Made by a program: the position numbers and the translations under genes
Shown: one piece after another, positions 40,634 through 54,143 of the stretch
How the letters are laid out: each line of letters opens with the position of its first letter
Numbering within the stretch: the stretch's first letter is position 1
Origin: Citrus sinensis
Lineage: Eukaryota > Streptophyta > Magnoliopsida > Sapindales > Rutaceae
Direction: 5' to 3'
NCBI RefSeq assembly: GCF_022201045.2
Contig: NC_068564.1
Span: 4,464,001 to 4,528,000, forward strand
DNA: 64,000 bases
The notes under the pieces: model-generated
The model's database searches: none
What the model was told of the DNA's origin: nothing
Seen by the model: the letters and a program-made list of their open reading frames with translations, nothing else

Positions 40634-43600
40634 ATGTTTATGTTCGGTGGAGGCAGAAGCATGGGCGGCGGAGTTGGAGGCGGGGGAAGCGGCGGCATGT
40701 TAAGAACTGTCGGCAGGGCAGTCACCACGACAAGAACCGGCGTCACGAATCTTCAAGAACCCATTTCATCGTCATCTTCAAGTACTAGTACCACTACTTC
40801 ACCAACTTCACCTACTGCTGCTAATTCGAGGCCTGCCCACCAGAACAGAAATGGTGGTAACCAACTCTCTTTATCTGCTGCTGCTGCTTTGACGGCGTCG
40901 CCGTTTGGTTCTCATAATGTTCCCGTTCCTGCCCATTATGGGGTGCCCAGTTGGAGTTCCTTTGGTGTCGGTGATGGTGGTGGTTCTGCTTGTTGTGATG
41001 AGTATGAGTGGGTGTCTGTTGATGGATGTGAAGAAGATTTTGACAAGTCTCACGGGTTTCTTGTTGATGACTTTACTCTTGGCCCTGTTCCTTCTCTTGA
41101 GGAAGTTAACACCGCAGTCTCTGCTCTTCAACAGTAAGAATTTTTTTTCCCTTCATTTATTTACATGTTTAGGTGTTCATAATTGTGTAACACAATGAAA
41201 TTAATCTGTTGTTTCTTTGGTTCTTCATGGAAAATATGCTTTCTTCTTTTTGATTATTGAATAATATGTTGTTTAATGATATAATTGTTCGCCTTCATAT
41301 CTTTACTGTTTATGGGATTGTTGAAATTACCAGTCTGTATTGATGCTGCAAATCGGTAAATGATTGCTGCTTCTGTGTCTGAAATGGATTGGGGTTTGCT
41401 TGGAGTGTTATTTTGACTTTTGTGGCTGTCTCGGTTGTGTTGTTTAAGGCTATGTTGACAGATTGTGCCACCTGTCTCAGTCTTTCTATTTGGAAAAATT
41501 AACGGGGTGTTGTTGATTAAGTATATTTTGTAAAGTTTAATCTTATAATCAATAACTTTAACGTGGAAAATGATGGGGACCACAGAGTTACGTATTGAAT
41601 GTAACTTTGACTTTCGCATTAGGAAAATTTCAAGCTGATGAAGATTAGAGTTCAGTTACAAGATTTATTGACAGATATGTTTTGATTGATTTCTCACAAC
41701 CTGATGCAGCTCTATTCTTGCCATTAATGGATTGCGTTTCCTTGGTCAATTCCAATCCATTTGATCTCAGTTGATTCTTTGTTAAGTTCTAATTTCATAA
41801 TGGTGGTGAATGGGGTTGCATTTGCTTAAACTTTGTACGTGTACAACTCTACTGATGCATGGGATGGCCGAGTCAGTATTATTTGTGATTACTGCCTTTG
41901 CACTTGTTTTTTAAGTTTTACCCACCTTGAGCAAAATTTATATACCTGATTAGTTATTCATTTGATTCAAAAGATACTTATCATCTAAAGCTCTTTCTGC
42001 ATCAATATCTTTAAGTGCTACAAATTATTAACCTGCATCAGCAGGAAAAAAATAATAATAATACTTAACATTCACGCTAACTTCTAATGATTTTGAATTT
42101 ATAGGGTTTTTGACCCTGCTTCATGCCCTCGACTTGTGAGGGATAAGTTTGCCTCCAATTCGGACAGGGATACGGAGTTGGATTGGATAGAGCCCTCTCT
42201 GTGTCTTAGTAATTCAAGAATGTTGCAGCCTTATCCAGCGGACAGAGTTTATGATGCTTTTCATTTGTTGCAGACTGAGCCATCAATTCAGGTGCCTTTA
42301 CTGCTGACCTTGACTAAAAGATCTAATGGTATGGAAATTCAATTTAAAATATAAACTCAAAGCAATTGTTTAGGGTGGCTAAGTGCAAATGTTCGATGGA
42401 GACTGCACATATAGATGGTATAATGTGAGCAATACTATTGCTTTAATCACCAGATTAGAACAGAAATAGAACCATGGTCATGTTTAGGAGCAAGGATTAA
42501 CTTTCTGTAATCAATTTTGTGGTCATAGAATTTGAAATCTTTATATATATATATGGTTTTTTCCCGCTTTTCCAGAGAATGGTCATTTCATTATCTTCTG
42601 ATAAAGATGTTTGGAATGCTGTTTTGAACAATGAAGCGGTACGGGAACTGAAGGAGTCATTCAATGCAGGTTGGTTGAAAGTTAAATAAAGATACTTAAT
42701 TTAAATTTTCTGATTTATATATTTGTCATACTATTACAAAAGGGTGTTGTCCATATTTCCTTGACTACAGTCTTGTTGTTATGTCATTCCCCTTAAATTA
42801 GGGGCTTGTTTTCGGGATTTGGGTTGTCTGTTTTGCTTTTAGATTTCCTTGCCAAGTATTGGCCTGGTAAAAGAAATGATTTTTGGTACATAGATGATAG
42901 TTGTCTCATATTGCTTGGTTGCTGTGGAAATAGTTTTCTTCTCGATAAGTCTGAAACACCAAGCAACGAAAACTACAATTGCAATCTGGACTATGAATAC
43001 CATCTCTTTCATGACCCGCAAACACTCTGAATGATCCTTACAGAGCATATTTATATGCTTGGAAATTTGAGGCTCTTCAAATTAAAGGATCAGATAGTCA
43101 GCCTGTGTACCTACTCGGAGTTTTTACCTTTTGGCTGTATATGATGGAAAATCCTCTGTTTATTTCTTAAGAAAATTATTTCTATGTCATCCAGTTGCGA
43201 GACTAGCAGAATTATACTACATTGGAAAGTGGGAACAACCAGGCACATCAGCTGCTTCTGTTTTTGCTTGTTCATCTTATTGATCCTGACGGGTTGGTTT
43301 GACAGACCAGTTGGATTCTACCAAGAGGTCAGGTCAAAACCCCATGGGACCACCTACATTACATGGGACGTTTTTATCCCTCTAGTTTCAAATTTTTGAA
43401 GAACAAAACACCTTATGATTTGTTCTGATGTTTGAGCATCACAATACCGTACAATGGCCAAATAGTCTGGTGTTCCAGTTGCTAGTTTTTTCTGCTAACC
43501 TTCAGCAGCCGGAATCTCCTAAATGAGCATCATTGCTCCTTTTGCATAATTTGTAGAAAAAGCTTTAATAATTTTCATGATATCACACTGGCCAATTTTC

Positions 43601-44137
43601 TATTCTCTTCGATTTCAGTCTGGTCAGAGTGTGTCATCTCCCTATCTCATCTGAAAGTAAATAAAAAGAACATGATTTCAACTATTTATTTATTTTTAAA
43701 AGGTGACTGATTGCTTGCTTTGTGGAAACTTGGATGAAGGGAAGTGAAGACTTAATACTGATTATCTATAGTTGGTTGATATTCATAGATTTTAAGAAAA
43801 ACTCATTTAAATTGATGGTGCTTTTGAATTTTCCATTGTATATACAGCTGAAAATAGTGGATCAGAAAGTTCAGATGAGAATTCTGATGACACAAATCCA
43901 GCAATAAATATCATCCGTTGGATTTTTGTCAACACGCAGGCAAAAATCATGGAAGTGATTGACAAAATCACAAATATTGTTAATGACTTGTTCAAGCCTC
44001 CTGGTGATGAGAATGCAACAAAAGGTGCTGCCGCAGCTAGAGCATCAGATTCTTTCGAGAAAAAGCTGAGAACTTCATTCCTTCTATCCATTGTGGTCCT
44101 GTTGGTTGTGGTTGTGACTCGAACCAGCAGGGCATAA
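40634..44137 (+). CDS. Unknown plant protein with C-terminal membrane anchor
   Basis: Four exons: 40634-41133, 42105-42291, 42576-42669 and 43848-44137. Splice sites are GT-AG and phases close to 1071 bases, 356 residues. The start at 40634 (MFMFGGGRSMGG) was preferred over 40574, which would add a Lys-rich stretch read from an A run. The N terminus is Gly-rich, then Ser/Thr-rich (residues about 45-75). Next comes an acidic segment with DEYEWVSVDG and VPSLEEVNTAVSALQQV. The middle holds DWIEPSLCLSNSRMLQPY and RMVISLSSDKDVWNAVLNNE. The end has an amphipathic stretch and one hydrophobic span (SFLLSIVVLLVVVV) six residues before the stop, which suggests a tail-anchored protein. I cannot name the family or assign a function. 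Frames at 42806 and 43184 are intronic. Confidence 0.85.
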
Positions 44138-45541
44138 TTTGACGACATGACAGGTAATTTATCCATTGGTGACTTGTGGAGGAAGATTCCCTCTGGGTTG
44201 TACTAGCTACTGTTTTCTAGTTGTGATTGTGAAAAAACAGTGAAAGTAGGTACATCTAATGTGGCCATGTGGAATAGTCTGAATATCTGGGATGTTTTCT
44301 TATGTTTGTAAAGTGACTACCGTGCTTTTAGTTGGTAGGTTATGTATTATGTTGGGATGTTTCGCGGTTTAGCACTTTTAACGCTTTGACTTTGTCCGTA
44401 CTATTGCTCTTTGTTTATTCTGCTTCTGTAGATTCTTTGAATAGCAATGCCCTTTAACTTTCCTTGAATGCGGCAAGTAGCTATGCATGTTGAGGAAATC
44501 AAGAGAAGTGATAAATGCAAGACTGGATTGAGGTTTGAGGAGTTCTCATCTGAAAACTTGGTGTAGACCCAAAATTCTGATTGCAGAGAGCAAATTTTCT
44601 TATATTCCCTTATATTTTGTACACGGTTGATTTTCTTAGGCGCTTAACCAAAAAGAGAGCCAAAGCTTACAGACAACGAGATATTCACCATTTTTTCGTT
44701 GTTAGTATTGCCCACGATAGGACCATCACTTGTGATGGAGCATGGAAGAGATTATTCGTGCTGAGAAATGCCTGGTACAGCATACTTGAATTTGGTGTAT
44801 TGAGCTCTGGATTCTGGATGGTTCAACAGTTTTGCCAGCATGCCTACCACCCAAATATATATATGTGTGCGCGCGCGCTAGCGCTATCACATTTCTCCTA
44901 TATCATTAAATGCTGGGCAGAATCATATAGGCTTGCAGCAGAAAAGAACGTCTTGTTGGTCTTAATGGAACAGATGCTCCATCGATCTTGTTCAATGGAA
45001 CAAAGCTCCAGCGAATTGGCATGTTCTTCCGTTCATAGAGCATAGTGTTAGGGATAATATCTAATATCGACTGAGGATGAATTAACAAGTTAGGGATAAT
45101 ATCTAATATCGACCGAGGATGAATCTTGAGTGTAGCATATAAAATTTAGACGATCTTAAATCTTTGAGTTAGTTTTTTGGGTTGAGTCAGGCATATGGAG
45201 TCAGGCCTACAGATTTCTATATGATATTAAATTCATGTATGAGCGGGTTAACACTATCTTATACATGGTATATAACTTCTTCAGCAAAAATATAAATAGA
45301 AAATTTGGGAATTTTCATCTAATCGAATTCAGAACTTTTGTCTTCCCAAACAGATATTTCAATACACATTCCCAGAGCAGTTTCTCAAGCTAATCAATTA
45401 GCACTACTGTACTTCTAGTTACATATTTACTAGGAAATTTGGCATCAAATTTATATGTTCTTCTTAGTTCCATCATGCTGAAAATTCTGCCACCATACCT
45501 AAATGCATTCTGGCTACTCCTTCATGTTTAGTAAAAGTTCA
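44138..45541. other. Convergent 3' flanks; no further gene supported
   Basis: This lies between the stop codons of two convergent genes, so it should contain both 3' UTRs. A 42-bp tandem duplication starts at 45047 and 45089. The 154-codon plus-strand frame at 44581 has no recognisable domain and runs through the dinucleotide tract near 44856, so I do not call it a gene. Confidence 0.5.
44854..44885. repeat. Alternating purine-pyrimidine tract (Z-DNA-prone)
   Basis: AT repeats pass into GTGTG and then into GCGCGCGCGCTAGCGC. The strictly alternating block, ending in CG-rich dinucleotides, is the classic composition for Z-DNA. Confidence 0.7.
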
Positions 45542-48500
45542 TCACGGTTTCAAGAAAGAATCTATGTCTGGAGATACAACAGCTAGTTTGTCAAGTTGTC
45601 CAAGAACACAACAGGTTTTGTCCTTCACGTCAATCACCACAAGATCTTGAGCAAATGAACAATCTGAACCAGCTGAAACCTGCACACATTCAATCTGATC
45701 ATATAAGCAAATACAACTGAATCTATCATGACCTGGAAAAGTAGTTGCAAAAAGTTATTAAGAGTAAAATCTATTTTGACAAGTAATGGTATATGTTAAA
45801 GTTTCCCAAATATATTTAGCATTCATAAATGCATTAATATGAATATGTTCTAAAAGGCACGTCAAGACCGAACTAAAGGAAAATCGTGGTGTGCTCACAT
45901 CGAACAGGGTATCCCCCAGCTTGAACTTGACTGCTCCACTCTTGTAAACCAGCATCTTGCCCATGTATCCTCCAGGCAACTTACTCAAATCTAAGTCCTT
46001 TGGAGCATCCGTTCTTCCCAGCGGTTTTGAGCTTTCGGCTTTCTCTTTCCCCTTGGTGCTGGCCGGTCGCTTGTCCAGAGGCAGTTTCTTAGGAAGCTGA
46101 AAGAAGAATAACTTTCGATTTTCGGATTCATCCTGAATTTTTAAACATGGTCCGTCAAATATATAAGACAATAAGAGTTCAATGTCATCTTAATTATCTA
46201 TGAACTCACCAGTAGTCCAAGATCTGCAGCAGAGTTAACAGAATTCTCATCGTACTCCGAGTTTCTGGTATTCTCCCCAAATTCCTCCTGGTCAAGAACT
46301 TCTGAATGCGGAAAGCAAAATGAATTCAGAAAAAAGAGCAACAAATACAAACAACAGAAATATGAATGCTGTGCTATCCTTGTACCTGTAAGAACTATGG
46401 AACTTATGAAAAGTAAATTATCATTAGTCAAGCCCTATCCATGCCATAAATAGGATTTTAACTTTAAAAATAATGTTCCCCGTCCTCTAACATTCAGTAT
46501 CTTAGAGCATGGCTGTGGAAATCTAAAGCTATATAACAAAATGAGTGCGCCCAAAAGTCCTTTTGAGGTAATTTTAAAAAGAGAACACATAAAATGAATC
46601 TGAACTAGAGGCTGAATGCCACTTATATCTATGCATCTACTGCCAACCAACCCATATAGTTCTCAGTAAAGGAATATCAACGAGAGGAGGGTATGCTGCT
46701 GGTTATTATTATGTTTGGTGACTAACATACCCATATAACATATTTGGATCAATTCAATATTTTGTTACAAGTTACTTAATTCACGGATGTGAATTTTGAA
46801 TGTTCATTCATAAACTGGTGAGGATGATTAATCCAATTCAATTTCAAGAAGATTAGTTGTAGACATCCCCTGCACAGAGGTGTATTTTAAGATGCATCTG
46901 AAAAGATACCTGGGTCACCAGAGTTAGGCTTCCTCCAAGGAAGAGTAGTTGGATAATAAGTGTCATAATTCTGCATTGTAATAAGGAAACTCTTAGTGCA
47001 TTTTCACGCATATGTGTACAAATGAGAGAAAGGGGTGCTAGGAAAAAAATTAGTTACCCAAGGTTCTTTGTAGTCTTCCTTGATTTTCTGAGTTGATGAT
47101 GCATCTGAAGATATTGGAGCAGATCTATCTTCTCTTGCAGTCGCTGGTGAGAAATTGACAATTTGCCTTTCATCAGAAGTTGAGTCAATTATCTCTGACT
47201 CAGTACCTTTCGCGCTGCTCACCTCTCTGCGGGGACCAAACGACTTTATGGAAGGTGAAGATGAGTCTCCAGCACCGAATGCAACTTGTGAAGCTGCAGG
47301 TTTAAACTCTGAAGATGAGGAGGTGGATGATAATAGCAGTGACTATTACAAGAAAACATCTCATTCTTTCATGGTAATCCTCTGTTTTGTACCTCCCATC
47401 ATTCCAACCTTTAAATCTTGTTTGTACATACTCAAAGGTTCAGAAGGCATCTTTATTTTTCGATTAAATTATAGCATTTTATTGTTGCATTTTACGGGAT
47501 ATGTTATTTTTTATTATCTATTGTGTAAGAAAGGGTGCAGAGGAAAACATCAACAAATCCTCAATTGGATTTTGAAGGACAGGATTACAGAACAAATGAC
47601 ATAGTCCAGCCTATCCATATTAACCCAACAGGAGTCCTTTTAAATTCAACCTGAAGAACATAGCTAGCCAGTATCCAAACTAATTAAGGTAATTGAAAAT
47701 AAACCGGATTGAAAATTAGTATGCACTAGATTAGAAGAAATCACATTTTTTCTCAACTTTAGGCCTTCGTCGTGCATTTGCTTCCTGCAATTACGGTGAC
47801 ATAAAAATCAATTATCACTTCACGAATTTGAAAAGTGAGGATAAAACAGCATACAACAAATCAACAATATCTGAAGTAAAATGCAGATCATCCAATTTAT
47901 TGTCATATTCTTCACAATCTTATAAGCCACCTATTGGCACTAGTCACACTATTTAACAATTCATCCCAATATATACACACGTCATGATTTGTAAGAACAC
48001 ATAACAAACTGAAATTCCAATAATTTTATGATGATTTTTTTTTAAATAATGGAGCAACAAAGCGAAACAAACAAGTCGGTAGACATTAAGCAATGATTCC
48101 TTGGACACACCTTGAGCCCACGTTTCTATGATAATTATCTTTAACATTTTGATAAAAAGATGTGAGGGACACGTGGACGTGGTTGCTTTCTCGTATTCCC
48201 TAATTATAGCATGAAATAAAATAGATTTTTTGACTTCTTGTGACGTGTAAAGAAGCTTGGGAACTCTCAAAAACAAGAACCCAAACACGCCCTTATTTTA
48301 AGATTTTATTACTAATTCATATTTAAAAAAAAATTTCTGGAATTTAATAAAAGACAACGATTAAGGAAATAAAAAATTTCAAAGAAAAAGGAAAAGATTT
48401 TGAGTACATTGAATTGGCGCAAGAGTCGCTGGGCTTCAGCCTCTGGATCTTCATGTTTTGATTCGCTGCATTTGCATTAAACAAATTTATTATTAAAAAA

Positions 48501-48809
48501 GGTGAAATATTTTTAAGACATAAATAAAATGGAAGTAAAAAAAAAGAAGTGTTGCGGAAAAAGAGAAAGCAGAAGCAGAGATTGTACGGTCTTGGTACGG
48601 GAGTTGGAGCGGTGACTTTAGGCTGACGAGACGGTGGCGGAGCTTTGGGAGCGAACCTAACCTGGAAAATGAATTATGAAATGAAACAAGAATTTTGAAA
48701 TTATGATGAAATTGAAGGAAATGAAACGTAAATTCAGGAAAAGCATTAAGAGAATTTTGGACGTTACCTTTCTACCGGAGCCGGAGGGCTTGTCTGGATC
48801 TTGATCCAT
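45542..48809 (-). CDS. RPC4: DNA-directed RNA polymerase III subunit RPC4 (RPC53 homologue)
   Basis: Subunit of nuclear RNA polymerase III, which makes tRNAs and 5S rRNA. In yeast, RPC4/C53 pairs with RPC5/C37 in a TFIIF-like subcomplex acting in termination and re-initiation. Nine exons: 48768-48809, 48588-48661, 48408-48465, 47745-47784, 47058-47293, 46910-46970, 46210-46301, 45899-46132 and 45542-45679. They sum to 975 bases, 324 residues, in phase throughout. The N terminus MDQDPDKPSGSGRKVRFAPK with the following PKAPPPSRQPK is basic and Pro-rich. The conserved C-terminal RPC4 domain contains LSKLPGGYMGKMLVYKSGAV, KFKLGDTLFDV and QDLVVIDVKDKTCCVLGQLD. A CTT-rich leader (GAA repeats on the plus strand, 48815-48838) lies directly ahead of the ATG. 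Confidence 0.9.
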
Positions 48810-51800
48810 TGTATTGAAGAAGAAGAAGAAGAAGAAGAAAAAGTTTTTTTTTGGGGGAAAAACGAAACGCTACGGATTCGAACCGGAGAACGCAAAGATG
48901 AATGTTATGACCATCAACCACCAGTTATGAGGATAGCTTTTGTCAGGGTTTCCAATTTTTAATATATATTACATTATAGGTGATCTTGTTAATCTTGCAA
49001 GTCCGTCCGTACCAAGATTTTTTTTTTCAAGTGTTTGTTGGAGGACTTTTAAGGATGGGGTTCAAAATCCAATCTGATCCGTTTAATTTGTCTAATTTAT
49101 AAAAATTTGGTCTGTAAAAATTTGATATGCGGATTAATGGATTGGATTAAATTAAAAATTTGATAATCCACAATCGGTGGATTGAATATGGATTTACTTA
49201 TGTAAATCTATAAAAACCCGCGAATTTGCAAAAAAAATAAAACTTGTAAATATAACATTATTACTTCCAAGTAAATAAATAAGTTAAAATAGAGTTACAT
49301 TAACACTATATTATATCTTATTGATAATGACATAAAATAAAAAATAATTAAATAAACAAATATAGTTTCCTAAATAGTTAATTTTCATATACTAATTTAA
49401 ACAAATGAGATTTTTTTTTCGATGTGTTATATTTTAAAACTTTACATGTATTTTCTAACTTTATTTAAATAAATAATTAATTTAAATATTATTTAATTTT
49501 AAATTTAATCGATAGTAAAATTATTTTTATATTAATTTTTTATTTAGTTAGTTCGTGCATTGAACAAAATTAAAAAATTAATATAAAAATAATTTTACTA
49601 TCGAACAAAATTAAAAATTTTTAGTTCGTAAGTCAATTCGCAAAACGGTGGATTAAATATGGATTAGGTTAAATCTGCATCCGATCTACTAACATATGGA
49701 TTAAATTTGGATTGGATTGAAAATTTATAATCTACAAAATCGTGGATTAGATATGGATTGATGCCCAATATGTAAAATTCGATCCGCGAACACCCCTTCT
49801 TTTAAGAAATTAAACATATTTATAATTTTGAAAGATTTAAGATAAAAAAAAATAATGAAGTGTGTTTTTTGAATTTTTAGGAATTAGGATGTCCTAAATA
49901 GTTTTTAAAAAGAAAAACACAATTTTCAAAGTGAACGTGCATGTAGAATGTCAATCTTATTGGTGGGTATTCGATTTGAATTAGTATTCATAATGAACAA
50001 AGTTCGATTTTTCCTCTTTCAGTGCATCTAATGTAAGTACGAGAAGGAATATGCCCTCTGTTTTAATTAGTAAGTACGAATTTAGTACAATACTACAATG
50101 TTCTCATTATTATCCAAAGCCAATCTCTTTTAGGTTTAAAAATATAAATTTATGTTTTCATTTGTACTGCATTCATTATAATTTAAGCATAAAAAAATTG
50201 TTTTTAATTTAATCGTTTATATTTAAACCAATTAAGCTAACGTGCTTTCACATATTTTAAAGCAGTATAAATTTACGTATTGTCATACAACAAATATTAA
50301 AGCTAATAATTTTTTGAAAAAACTATTATAGGAAACAAAATAATAAGAAATAAATTATTGATTCTTTTAAAAAATAAACCCCAGAGTCCGCACGTTTTTC
50401 GGCAGTCCGTGAATTCACCGGCCCGAAAAAACTGAATACTTAAATCCAGTCTGCGTATATATGTAGTCACTGGCCTTTGGCAGCTATCATAATGGGCACT
50501 TGGCTTAATTTAATACTCCTCCGAGTATTTGTTTTATTACAAGTCTCACTGTTCCGTCACATTCACAAGGTTTTACAGTAAACACCTTTTATTGTCTGCA
50601 AGACACTTTAGAAATGTGACCTTTATAACTAGAGACGTAACGGAAACTTTAAGAAATTCAACAAAAAGAACTCGTAGATATGCACTGATGGAGCAGAAGC
50701 ACTACAGTCCGGCTCTCAAAAGTACACACCAGAAGCAATTTTTCAGTTCTATGCTACAGACACTTGGAATGACTATGAAAAAAAATACAAATTGATCAAA
50801 CAGCTGACCAAATCAAACACCATTCACTATGGCATTTCAATATTTCAACCCAAGCCATATCTCGTTTTGAGTATCAGATCTCATTTTTCTCAAGATTATC
50901 TGTTTGGGAGGATAATAAATAATGAGGGTGGACACACAGAGCACACTACAGGAATGTCCTACAATCAAACATAGAATAATTTGACAATAAAAGTTAACCT
51001 GAGCTAAAGATAGTCAAGCAATCAGTGATCAAATAATGTGACTACAAGAATTCAAGGTTTAGAATTGAGTTCCTAAAAACACTAATAACTGACATGCCAA
51101 ATGTCTTCTTTGATGGGCATCCACAACTTGTGACAGCAGCAAATACCTCGCAAAACGTCAATCTCAGAGAAATAATGCCTGATCATCTTTTACACAATAA
51201 GGTTAGCATACTGTTGGCGAACAAGTAACTGAAAGACCAACATCATTTGAAATCCTAAAAGAGTGTTTTTGGTCATAAAAGCGTTAAGAGAAATAGATCC
51301 TATAGTAATCAGGATGACAAAAATAAACATGCGCACATATAAATGAGACAGTACAATCAACACGAAAATCAGCAATTTCCCCCTCTGGAAAAAAAATTAC
51401 CAGCAAATCGATGAGTTAAATGGTCAAGCACGTCAAACTATCCTTTGTAATAAAACCCATGTAAAGAGTAAGCAATTGAAAAAATTTAGTTCTAAGCAAC
51501 ATGCAAATAGAAAGATACCATGTAATTTACTTTAATACATTTGTAATGGCCATTATTAATTTCAATATTAAAAATTAAACCTTAAAAATCAGGAGAAGGA
51601 AAAAGAACTTTGCTCCTGTGCTTCTATTATATCAGTAGCTGTCATAAAGAAGAAGAAAAACCTTGAAAGCATAACACACAACAGAAACAATGAAAATCAG
51701 AAACCTTCATATGAAACAAATTCCATTTCTTCACCATGAAAAATGACAAAAAATTCTGTTCTTCAGAATTAAGCAAGAATTCTCTGTAGCATCTAATCAT

Positions 51801-54143
51801 GCAAACCACATTCAATAAATTACGTAGAATTTACCATCCTTATTCAGCTTCTTCAAGTAAATGGCTTAAAAACAATTATTTCATCTACACTCAGGAATAC
51901 ACACTAACCCTGTGCACAATGCAAAAACCAATGAACATCGGTAAGGTTCCCTGCTCTATGCTTCTCATCACATTTCATCAACCAGCAATGCACTATTAAA
52001 CATTAAACAGCCTCATAAACAAGACGCCTAAGCTGTATTAACAATTTTCCTACTTTTAAATGAGTAAACATTTTCTATTCTAATTTATTTTAAGGCAATC
52101 GTGCCATCTCTCAAAGACTTGACTAATTTTATCCATTAATCGAATGCTCCCACTTAAACCATACCACTCCTCATAAGGATGGGTGATTTCTTACCTTAAC
52201 TGTCGCCATCAATCTAATGCTCCCACCAAAAGCCTAAAACCATATTACTCTGCACAAATATGGACAATTTCTTACCTTGACTAATCACATTAAATTATTT
52301 CATCTACATTCACGCAATGCTAAGACCTAGGTTTCTACAGAATTATCCTGCAGATATAAACTCTTAACCAAATTGACAATCACTAGAAAAGGCACTCAGA
52401 TGCACCCAGAATTAATATTCAGAATCCACTGACAACCAATAATAAGAGTTGTTTACCTGCCACACTGGAAAGAGACATCAGAATTGCTACGGAAAAGAGA
52501 GATAAAATCAGAAAAATTATACAAAGCGGCAGAAATGAAGAGCTGCTTCCACATACCCAAATGCCTCTGTTAAGGCATGCTTACCTTGTGGAGAAGACAA
52601 TGAGAGAAGCATGCCTAAACTTCAGAAGCAGGCAAGTAGCTAGGATATAACCTCAAACTAGGAGCTTATCACCAAATAAAAGTGAGCAAAGCAACCAAAA
52701 CAGTTAAATAACCCAAAAAATAAAATTAACAGAAAATGTCAGTAACGAGTCCACAGAAACTAATAAAAGGTAAACATTAGTCGCCAAACATAATAAAGAG
52801 GTAAAAACCATCCATAATAAAACAATATTAAGTCCAACAAAAAAGCATAAGGTATTAATTTCCTTCTCCACAGGGCGACCATATGAACTGAACTACACCA
52901 TATCTCTGCAAATGCATAACAGTAGAGCAAGGTTAAAGTTGTGAGTCCCAAACTTCCAACAAAGTCATGGCAAGAGATAAGAAATCAGGTTCACATGTGC
53001 TCCAAGAAACATCAGGCCTGTAAAAGTTATACAATAATAACAAAAGGAAAGGTTAACAGATGTAAACAAAATTTTGCAAATTAAGGTGAATGCTGCTTAT
53101 CACATGCTTATCTACCAAACCAGGTTCACCATAAAAGACCGGAGTAATAACAAAAGAGCGGAGATGAAATGCAGAAAAGATGTGGAAACCATAAAGAGCA
53201 AAGACTATCCAACTATAATCAGATCTGACACAGATAATGATAGAAGAAAATTGTAGGTAACATCAAACTTTCTCAAATTAAATAACAGACATTTGCCATA
53301 AACAAAACAAACATTGGTTAGATATTATTAAAGAGTCAGTTACCCAAAACTACACAATGAATACAAGTTCACATACTTACAAAGTGACAACACTCCTCTC
53401 CTCATAAAACCTTCAAATGCTCAAAAGCCAAGTGAGAAATGCTTTATAAAATATCAAAACAAAAAATGATATAGCACAGAGGTCAAACTATTCAAACTAA
53501 AAGGCCAGCAATGTCGAATTTCCTGGCCTCTGTCCTGACTGGTACCACTGACCATGCAATAATTAAAATTGGTACTAAAATTTTAAGGATGGAGTTAACT
53601 GTTAAACGTGAACTAAACAAGATTTAGCAAAAAGGAATGAATACTTAATAACGAAGGTTTTCTGCATAACCCTCCCTACCACCATCAACAACATCATGCT
53701 CTGAGAAGAACTAATTCCCAATGGTGTGATACAAAGTTGGATGCATGATGAAAGTATTACAGCCTAAATGCATAACACTTATAATATATACACTTAATAA
53801 GTAAGATCATTGAACCCTAAAAGTAATAAATCACCCTCTTAAGAGAAAGAATGCCTTGAAAAAGTTTGGTCAATGTCTAAGACCAGAAGATAATTAAGTG
53901 GCTAATAGCCACAACAACTATATCTAGCTAATTTAAAAAATTAAGGTCACTCAATTTACAACTACTACTAAGGTAATATGGCCCGAACCATACTCGCCAT
54001 CTTAGCAATCATTAGCTGATTATGGCTGGCACTTGAACCAACCAAATGCAAAATCTATCGAAAACATCATTTGGATGACCAAAGTAAACTCTAATAATTT
54101 TCAATTACCTCTGATAAGGAAACAAGCATCGGAAGGACCCACA
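48810..54143. other. Intergenic DNA; no gene supported
   Basis: The left part (48810-50500) is AT-rich and includes the RPC4 promoter side and an inverted AT-rich pair near 49490-49610. From about 50500 to 54140 the base composition changes to A/C-rich on the plus strand, that is T/G-rich in the sense of the minus-strand SF1 gene. That could reflect a long 3' UTR or 3' introns of SF1, but I cannot show it. Open frames of 60-88 codons have no recognisable domain. Confidence 0.45.

Noticed and set aside
44581..45045. 154-codon plus-strand open frame downstream of the tail-anchored protein gene
   Set aside because: No recognisable domain, it crosses a dinucleotide repeat, and it lies in the expected 3' flank of convergent genes.
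47058..47293. A possible intron at GAG|GTGAGC inside RPC4
   Set aside because: The sequence reads straight through in frame, and no acceptor lies at a plausible distance. Treating it as one exon keeps the phase and the protein.
47155..47604. 149-codon plus-strand frame within RPC4
   Set aside because: It is antisense to a solid coding exon (47058-47293) and its intron, with no own features.
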